A stretch of DNA of 64,000 nucleotides, from NCBI GenBank assembly GCA_023627715.1, contig JAMAHW010000097.1, positions 62,001 through 126,000 on the forward strand, in the 5' to 3' direction. The position numbers were made by a program, and so were the translations under genes. The stretch is from Periconia sp. R9002. Its lineage: Eukaryota > Ascomycota > Dothideomycetes > Pleosporales > Periconiaceae. Positions 56,235-64,000 of this stretch are shown here, piece after piece (positions within the stretch are counted from its first letter, which is position 1; the number at the start of each line of letters is the position of its first letter). Below the pieces are notes generated by a model. It did no database searches. It was not told the origin of the DNA and saw nothing but the letters and a program-made list of their open reading frames with translations.

Positions 56235-59200
56235 ATGAGTGCTCCCGCCCAAAATGGGCCCCGGTGGTCGAGAAACAGCCCATTTGCGAGAAATCCATCC
56301 TCCGCTTCGCCATCCTCTTCTCCCCTACAGTCCTCTTCAGCCGTAGCCCAGCGGCCGAAATCCGCCGTCCTCTCCTCACCCTTCCTCGAATCGCAAAACA
56401 ACACGGGTCACGCGCGGAACCAATCACTCACCCACCTGGGTAGTAGTCCAGCGACAGGGCGGCCGGATATCAACAGAATGCGCGCCAATTCGACTCGGAA
56501 CAGCACACTCGCAGGCACATTTGCGCCCAAATTCATCGAGGACGAGTCGCAGAACATCCCCGAAGTTCGGGGAATAGAAGGAGAGAATGACTTTTCCGGG
56601 AAGCGCTATGTCTGGCTCCGCGACCCGAAAACGGCGTTCGTCCGGGGTTGGGTGGTCGAAGAAAGACCTAGTGGTCAACTGCTGGTTCAGTGCGACAATG
56701 GCGAGCAGCATGAAGTGGATGCAGAGTCTGTCGACAAGGTCAACCCAGCCAAATTCGACAAAGCAGACGACATGGCAGAACTCACGCATTTGAATGAGCC
56801 CTCTGTTATTCACAATCTGCATATGCGTTATCAAGCAGATCTGATATACGTAAGATAACTCATTATACGATGGCCAAGCAGACGGTAAAAAGCTAACACC
56901 CCAGACAGACATATTCAGGACTGTTTTTGGTAACAGTCAATCCGTATTGCCCGCTCCCTATCTATTCTCGCGATTACATCAACATGTATCGGGGGAGAAG
57001 CCGCGAAGAAACGAAACCGCACATTTTCGCCATGGCCGATGAGGCTTTCCGGAATTTGGTCGATGAAGGTGATAACCAGAGTATTCTGGTCACGTAAGTC
57101 TAAACGTTTCCTCTTCACAGCAACATCTAACCTTAGTAGTGGAGAGTCAGGCGCTGGAAAGACAGAAAACACGAAAAAGGTCATACAATATCTGGCTGCA
57201 GTCGCTACATCGGACGACCCACGAGGCAAATCTGGAGGAAGACAGCACTCCAACCTTTCCGAGCAAATTCTCCGTGCCAATCCCATCCTCGAAGCCTTCG
57301 GAAACGCCCAGACTGTTCGGAATAATAATTCGTCCCGTTTTGGAAAATTCATCCGGATCGAGTTCTCACGCGCTGGCCAAATCGCGGGAGCTTACATTGA
57401 CTGGTATTTACTGGAAAAGTCGAGAGTCGTGCGGCCCAATGCGAACGAGCGCAATTATCACGTATTCTACCAACTCCTCCGAGGCGCCGATGCGCAGATG
57501 AAGCGAGACTTTCTCTTGAATGGTTTGGATGTCGAAGATTTTGACTATACAAAACACGGCAACGACACGATTTCCGGCGTTTCGGACCAGGAAGAATGGA
57601 ATGCACTGGTAGAGGCCTTCCATATCATGGGGTTTTCTGAAAAGGAACAGTCTGCAATCATACGAACCGTGGCTGCCGTGCTTCACCTCGGTAACATCAG
57701 AGCTGTGAAGGAGAGCCGTCGAGCCGACCAAGCATCTTTTGACCCAGAGACTATTGAGCAAGCCCAGAAAGTTTGCCAACTGCTTGGCATTCCCATGGAA
57801 AGCTTCGTCAAAGCATTGCTTCACCCTCGCGTCAAAGCTGGCCGAGAATGGGTCGAGAAGGTTCAGACACCAGACCAAGTCAATCTAGCGATCGATGCTC
57901 TGGCGAAGGGTATCTACGAACGTGGCTTTGGGGATTTAGTTGACCGCATCAACCGACAGCTTGATCGTACCGGCTCAGGCGGGGACGATTCTCACTTTAT
58001 TGGTGTCCTTGATATTGCAGGATTCGAAATTTTCGAAGAAAACAGCTTTGAGCAGCTGTGCATCAACTACACCAACGAGAAACTCCAGCAATTCTTCAAT
58101 CACCACATGTTCGTTCTAGAGCAGGAAGAGTATGCACGAGAGCAGATTGAATGGAAATTCATCGATTTCGGACGAGACCTGCAACCCACCATCGACTTGA
58201 TAGAACTGTCCAATCCTATTGGTATCTTCTCCTGTTTGGACGAAGACTCTGTGATGCCCAAAGCTTCCGACAAGACATTCACCGAAAAACTCCATTCTCT
58301 CTGGGATCGCAAGAGCAGCAAGTACAAGCCATCGCGCTTGACACAGGGTTTCATGCTCACTCACTATGCTGCGGAAGTAGAGTATTCGACAGAAGGTTGG
58401 CTGGAAAAGAACAAGGACCCTCTGAACGACAATGTCACGCGTCTACTAGCTGCGTCTACCGACAAGCACATCTCCACTCTTTTTGCAGATTGTGCTGATA
58501 CTGAAGATGATACTGGAAGCTCTCGTAACCGTGTGAAGAAGGGTCTCTTCCGTACTGTTGCCCAACGTCATAAGGAACAACTCTCCTCGCTCATGACGCA
58601 ACTTCACTCCACACACCCGCATTTCGTTCGTTGCATTCTCCCCAACCACAAAAAACGACCGAAACAGTTTAGCGCGCCCCTCGTTCTCGATCAGCTTCGA
58701 TGTAACGGTGTTCTAGAAGGCATCAGAATCGCACGTACTGGTTTCCCTAACCGTCTTCCCTTCGTGGAGTTTAGGCAACGATACGAGGTTTTGTGCAATG
58801 ATATGCCAAAAGGTTATGTTGAGGGCCAGGCTGCGGCTAAGATTATATTGGAGAAACTCAACCTAGATCGCGCTCTTTATCGCGTCGGTCTTACCAAAGT
58901 CTTCTTCCGTGCTGGTGTTCTCGCAGAACTGGAAGAACAGCGTGATAATCTTATTCGCGATATCATCTCCCGTTTCCAGTCCGCTGCGCGAGGTTTCATC
59001 CAACGTCGCATTGCACACAAACGTCTGTATCGAGCGGAGGCAACGCGAATCATTCAACGAAATTTCCAAATATACTTGGATCTCCAAGCCAACCCCTGGT
59101 GGAGTCTCTTCGTGCGCATGAGGCCTATGCTTGGTGCCACTCGTCAGGCAGCAGAAGTCAAGAAGCGGGAAGAGCTAATTCACAAGCTCGAAGAAAAGAT

Positions 59201-62200
59201 GGCAGAGGAAGCCGCCGACAAGCAGCGTGTAGAGGATGAACGTCGCCGAGCAGAGATGGACATCCAGCGTATACAGAAAACCCTCGAAAGTGAGCGTGCT
59301 CTGGCTCTGGACAAAGAAGAAATCTTCAAGCGTCTCCAGCTCCGTGAAGCTGAACTATCGGAGAAGCTTGCTGGTGCTATTGAGGATCAAGACAAGCTTG
59401 AAGATCAACTAGACGAGCTGATGGAGGCGAAAAAGAACGCCGAAGATCAAGCCGAGCGCTTTAGAACGGACCTGGAGCAAGCAGGTCAGATAATTGGCAC
59501 TCTGGAAGGTGAAAAGGAGGACTTGGAGAACAGAATATCTCAATTGGACCAGCAACTACAAGATCTCGAAAACGCCAAGTCCGAGCGTAGCCAAGCCGAG
59601 GAGTCTTTGAGTCAAGAAGTCAAGATGCTGCAGAGTCACCTGAGCTTGAAGGAAAGAAAATTGCAGGAGCTTGAAGCAAAGCTTCTCAAGACTGACCAGG
59701 ACCTGGACATCAAGCTAGCGGCCTCTAACAAGGAAGTGCAGTCCCTGAAAAAGCAAGTCAAAGATCTGCTTGATGAGAATCGTCAAGTTCGGCAACAGAT
59801 TGCCGATCTTTCTTCGACATCCACGAGTTATGAAGATCTCATAAGGCGCAAAGAAAGTGAGCTCGCCATTCTCAAAACGGACCTCAAGAAGTATGAGTCG
59901 GATCGCCAGACCTTTGACAGCGAGAAACGCACTCTAGCGAGCAAGCACGATGACTTGCAGAGCCGGCTGCGTGAAGCTAAAGCTGAGTTGGATGCCATGC
60001 GGTCACAAAAACAGCAGCTAGAGCGTGAAGCTGCTGACGCCAAACGCCTCTTGGAAGAAAAGATATCGGAAGATGCCGAATCCAGCGAAGGAAGGAAACT
60101 CCTGGAAGAGCAGCTTGATAATCTGAAGAATGAACTTTTCGAAGCTCAACGAGAGCTGAGTCGGGAAAGACAATCTCGTGATGACGTTGAACTGCTCGCC
60201 GAGCACAAATACGACACGCTCAAGCGAGATTACGATGCTCTGAACGAGTCCAAAATCACTATCGAGAAGGAAATGTATGCGCAACAAGATGTTCTCCGTA
60301 GAGCCAACGAATCACGAGCGTCTACCGAGAAAGAGCGCAAAGACTACCAGAATGAACTGCGTGGACTCCGTGAAAAATACTTGCAGCTTCAGGAAGAAAA
60401 GCTGGATGCAGATGCTGCTGCAGAACGAACGCAATCGAAAATCGCACTTCAGCGGCAAGCCGAACAACGGAAAGAGCTTGACGCCAAAGATAAGCAGCTC
60501 GACCAGCTGGAGGCCGAGCGCGATGAGCTCTCGGAGCAAGTCCATAACCTCACACAAATGCTCGCCGACTCCGACTCGTTCAAACTTCGCAATGATCAGC
60601 AAAAAGAGCGACTTGAGCGTGAGTTGGTCACTATCAAAGGAAGACTTACCGCATCGGAAAACGACAACCGTGCATTAATGAACAAGGTCGCCCAGAAGAA
60701 CTTGGACATTGCACGTTCGAACTCGCGTGCCGGGGAGACCCAGCGTTCACGCATTACGCAGTTGACGAGAGAGAAATCGAAAGCTGAAGAGGAAAACAGA
60801 CGTCTTCTGAAGGACCTTGAAGACGCTCAAATCGCGATTACGTCATTAGAGAAGCAAAAGGAGAAGCTCGCACTTGATTTGGAAGACCTGAACCACGAGA
60901 TCACGAGAGAGCACAAAACCAACCGCAATGCTGAAAAGACCTCTTCCACTGTCAGTCTCCAGCTCGCTGAAGCGAACCGAAAGCTGGAAACAGAAAGACA
61001 GTTGCGAACGCAGGCCCAGGCCAATACCAGGGTAGTTCAGACAGCCCTCGATACCAGTCACAAAGAACTAGAAGAATGTCGGGGTCAACTCGTGCTTCTC
61101 CGAAAAGTGTTCGATCCTGAGAGCGGCGATAGCCCTACGTCCTACGATGCTGCTAAACCCACCATCTCGCGAGCAGTTGATGTTGCCGAACGCCTAGAAG
61201 CCATGAACCAAGCGTTGCGTGTGGCTACGGAGAGATACACAAGAGCAGAATCCCAGCTTGATGAATTGCGTGAGAGGCATGAAGATGAGATCAACGATAT
61301 GGATGCTCGTCATGCTAACTCTAAGCGAGCGCTGTTAGAAGAGATGAACAGCAGTCAGGTTAACCAGGCGAACGCTCCGCGCTCCCCAGCTCATCATCGC
61401 AACAATAGCGACAACCGTAAGCCATTCTCAAGGGCAAACACTCCAACCAACCAGAGACAGCTGAGCAGCGCCACCGTTCACTCTGCCCGATCAGACCGCA
61501 CTGTCGACACCATCACGTACAAGGACCGCATGGACTTGGCCTCGGAGCTCGAAACCCTACAGAACAAGTTCGAAATGTCGGAAATGCGGGTCAAGCATTT
61601 GCAAAGCGAACTCGATCGATCACCTGCTCGCAACAACTGGCAAGATGAAAGCCCCTCGCTACGAAGAGTGCAAAAGCTCGAGCGCGAGAACTTCCGTCTC
61701 CACGACATGCTTGATGACTCTGCGAAGAAGGTTTCTTCTCTGGAATATAGCCTTCGTGCTGGAGAGTTGTCCTACAAAGAAGTGCAGACAAAATCTCACG
61801 AGGAGTTGTTCGATCTATTGAACTCGCAAGAGCAGAACAGAAAGTCCGTGGTACAGGCGCACAATGCGACAGTCAATGAGCTTGCCGATGCTAAAGCAGC
61901 CTTTGATGAAGTGAAGCAGGCGAAGATTGCACTGGAGGTTGAGCTTCGAGATACAAAGTCTGAGCTGGAGGATGTTCTTGCTGATCAGGAGGAGGAGCAC
62001 GCAAACCATAATCAGCTACTCCAAGAATTCGCAGACCTCCAAATACGCCTTGACAATGAAACGTCAACATTGGTCGACGTTCAGTCCAGCCTGATGCTTT
62101 ACAAGAGCCGTGCTGATGAGTATTTCAACAAACTGGAGCAAGCCGAGATTGCAGTTTTGAAAGCTTCGCGGGCAGAGCAGTTCGCCAAAACACAAGCCAG

Positions 62201-63710
62201 GGAAGCTGAAGATACTTGTGCAACGATTATGGCCGAGCGGAAGGAATTGGACGGTCTAGTGGAGGATCTGCAACGTCAAGTGCAACAGTACGAAGAGCGT
62301 GTGGAAGACCTGTCCACAGACTATGAAAGTGCTTTGCAAGCCAAGAAACGCCTACAGAACGAGCTGGAAGACTACAGGAACCAGCGTGCTCACGATCTCG
62401 AAGACACTGAAACATCGATCGAGCAAACACGGAAGAAGTACCAAACGGAGCTGTCAGCATTGACACACGAGCTGGACCTTGAGCGCGAGAACGTCATCTA
62501 CGCTCGAGAAGAGAATGGCCGTCTACGTGAGGAAATCGAAGAGTTGAGAAACAAGTGGGATGATGAGGTTCTGAACTCGTCAACATGGGCTAAGGAGAAG
62601 AGCCGCCTCGAAATGACGTTGCAGGACATTTCCAACTCTCGCGACGAGGCTGCCAACGCCCACAACGAAGCTCAGTCCAAGATTGTCAGCCTTCTTTCTC
62701 AGGTTCGCACTCTTCGCACAAACGTCGACGATGTCGCTGCCGAACGCGACTCTGCTATCGAAGAGAAGAAGCGTCTCGAAGCACGCCTTCAAGAAGCGGC
62801 TTCGAAGCTCGAGGACCTTGCACAGTCAGAGTCACCAGCTATGCGTAATGCGGCCACGTATGATCGCGAGCTTCTTGAGTTGAAGTCTGGGCTTGCACAA
62901 CAGGAAGATATCGCTGCTGCCGCGGTTGGCAAGATGCGACGTGCAGAGATACTCGCGCAAGAAATCCAGAAGGATCTCACCACAGCACGTGAAAACAACG
63001 TGCAGTTGCACAAGGACAAGGCTGCCGTTGAGAAGAACCTCAAGGATCTCCAGCTACGCCTGGTCGATCTTGAGACTAAGGGCTATACCGGCTCGGCTGG
63101 AAAGGATGTAAGATTCTTGCATGGCCGCATCCAAGAGGTAAGTGTCCCCAGTTGTATATCAACTACACTATCTAACTATAATTTGTAGCTCGAGAAAGCT
63201 CTAGAGTCATCTGAAAACACTCGCCTCGCGGAGTCCCGTAGCGTCCGTAACGTTGACCGAACGGTTAAGGACCTTCAAAACCAGATCGAACGCCGCGACA
63301 AGCAAAACGCCTCGATTCTCGAAGACCTGAACAAGGCACGAGACAAGATGTCCTCACTCCTCACCACCATCGACGAGCTCCAGTCCTCCGACTCCAACAA
63401 CCAACTCGCCGCCAAACGCGCCGAGCGCGAACTGCGTGAAGAACGCGAAAAGACGGTCCGCCTAGAACGTGAACTCGAAGGCCTCAAGAACCTCCGCGTC
63501 GAGCGCCGCAGCGTGCTCGGCGTACCTGGTGTAGCAGGCAGCGAAGCCGGTTCCATCCGCAGCCGGCGCGGCTCCAACATGGGCTTGCTCATGGCGCCCG
63601 GAACCGTGGGCGAATTTGGCGAAATGGCGACTCCGGGCAGCGAAAAGGGCAAAGTAGGCTCGCTGCGCGGGGGGCTCCGACGCGTCTCGGGCACGAAGGG
63701 TTTTTTGTAG
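56235..63710 (+). CDS. myoB: Class II myosin heavy chain
   Basis: Actin motor of the contractile ring that drives septum formation. Exons: 56235-56849, 56909-57093, 57137-63137 and 63189-63710, total 2440 aa to the first stop. A disordered Ser/Pro-rich head (~90 residues) precedes an SH3-like subdomain (KRYVWLRDPKTAFVRGWVVE). Motor: P-loop GESGAGKT 269-276 (intron just before it), switch I NNNSSRFGKF, switch II DIAGFEIFEENSFEQLCINY, actin-binding HFVRCILPN and the LDQLRCNGVLEGIRI/TRTGFPNR-type SH1 region (here ARTGFPNRLPF). The converter ends near 870, followed by IQ-like FQSAARGFIQRR. A heptad coiled coil runs from about 950 to 2340, interrupted by a Ser/Asn-rich hinge near 1675-1715, then a short basic Ser tail. 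Length fits filamentous-fungal MyoB. The C-terminus may extend further (see findings). Confidence 0.95.
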
Positions 63711-64000
63711 TAGGTGGGACCTCCGTTGGGGAGAGGGCGTGGAGGTCCGAGCACCACACTACAACGAACAGGCTTGGTTATCCGGCGACTGTTGTTGAAG
63801 AGGATGAGGAGGAGGGGGAGGAGCTGCAAGAAGCTGCTGTTGCTCCTCCTCTGCATCACCACCACCTTGGCGAGCACGATGAACGACTCGTGTATCGAAG
63901 AGAGAGCGAAGAGGGGCGAGGGTATATTTCGTTTGCGGATGAGGATGAGGAGGCGAGGACGTTGGTGGGGTTTGAGCTGGGTGTTGGCGAGGAGGCAAAG
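63711..64000 (+). other. Open acidic frame after the myosin stop
   Basis: A plus-strand frame (codons beginning at 63707 modulo 3) stays open to the window edge. From 63773 it reads LGYPATVVEEDEEEGEELQE, a His-rich patch, then YISFADEDEEARTLVGFELG. It could be a spliced C-terminal extension of the myosin, another gene's exon or 3' UTR. The window ends before it closes. Confidence 0.35.

Noticed and set aside
1..64000. CRISPR arrays, rRNA genes, bacterial-style operons
   Set aside because: No regularly spaced direct repeats, no rRNA-like sequence, and gene structure is eukaryotic with spliceosomal introns throughout.

Overview
The window is nuclear DNA of a filamentous ascomycete (Pezizomycotina). 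The clearest evidence is a HEX1 gene, the Woronin-body protein found only in that subphylum. Further support comes from compact spliceosomal introns (mostly 44-93 nt) with CTAAC/CTGAC-type branch points, an ERMES MDM34 gene, a very long class II myosin and a NACHT-TPR NLR. The class cannot be fixed from sequence alone. Long intergenic stretches full of CTAC/CCTA-type microsatellites would suit a Dothideomycete, but that is inference.

Left conserved block (1-20.4 kb): HEX1 (+, 5' end outside the window), IPK1 inositol-pentakisphosphate 2-kinase (-), SPT8 of SAGA (-), an Hrr1/SAD-3/ZNFX1-type SF1 helicase (+), MDM34 (-) and a small UPF0045/ECM15 thiamine-binding-fold protein (-). These are single-copy housekeeping genes separated by 1-2.5 kb of repeat-rich spacer. 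A 115-bp MITE-like element lies between SPT8 and the helicase.

Middle accessory region (about 20.4-50 kb): a 57-bp tandem repeat, a rhodopsin-domain seven-TM protein, a secreted heme-thiolate peroxidase, a frameshifted RecQ-type helicase relic, a secreted M14 carboxypeptidase, a Zn2Cys6 transcription factor, an unrecognised protein with an ATG-free leader, a large unknown membrane protein, a secreted PAF-acetylhydrolase-like hydrolase, a four-exon NACHT-TPR NLR, a methionine-synthase-like fragment, a lipocalin-like protein and a GPI-anchored PLC-like protein. It looks like an environment- and defence-facing segment with transposon or helicase debris, inserted between conserved blocks.

Right conserved block (51.6-64 kb): a Red1/ZFC3H1-type zinc-finger protein (-) and class II myosin heavy chain (+) share a 640-bp divergent promoter. 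The window carries candidate components of two linked nuclear RNA pathways: an Hrr1/SAD-3 helicase (RNAi and meiotic silencing) and a Red1-like MTREC/PAXT scaffold (nuclear RNA elimination).

Exon structures were built by hand from splice signals, frame continuity and family motifs. Several introns have lengths divisible by three with no stop codon, so a simple ORF reading would translate through them. I saw no rRNA, no convincing tRNA and no CRISPR. No wholly new system is claimed; the most unusual items are the NLR locus, the two in-frame introns, the possible GC-AG intron, the ATG-free leader and the unclosed reading frame after the myosin stop.
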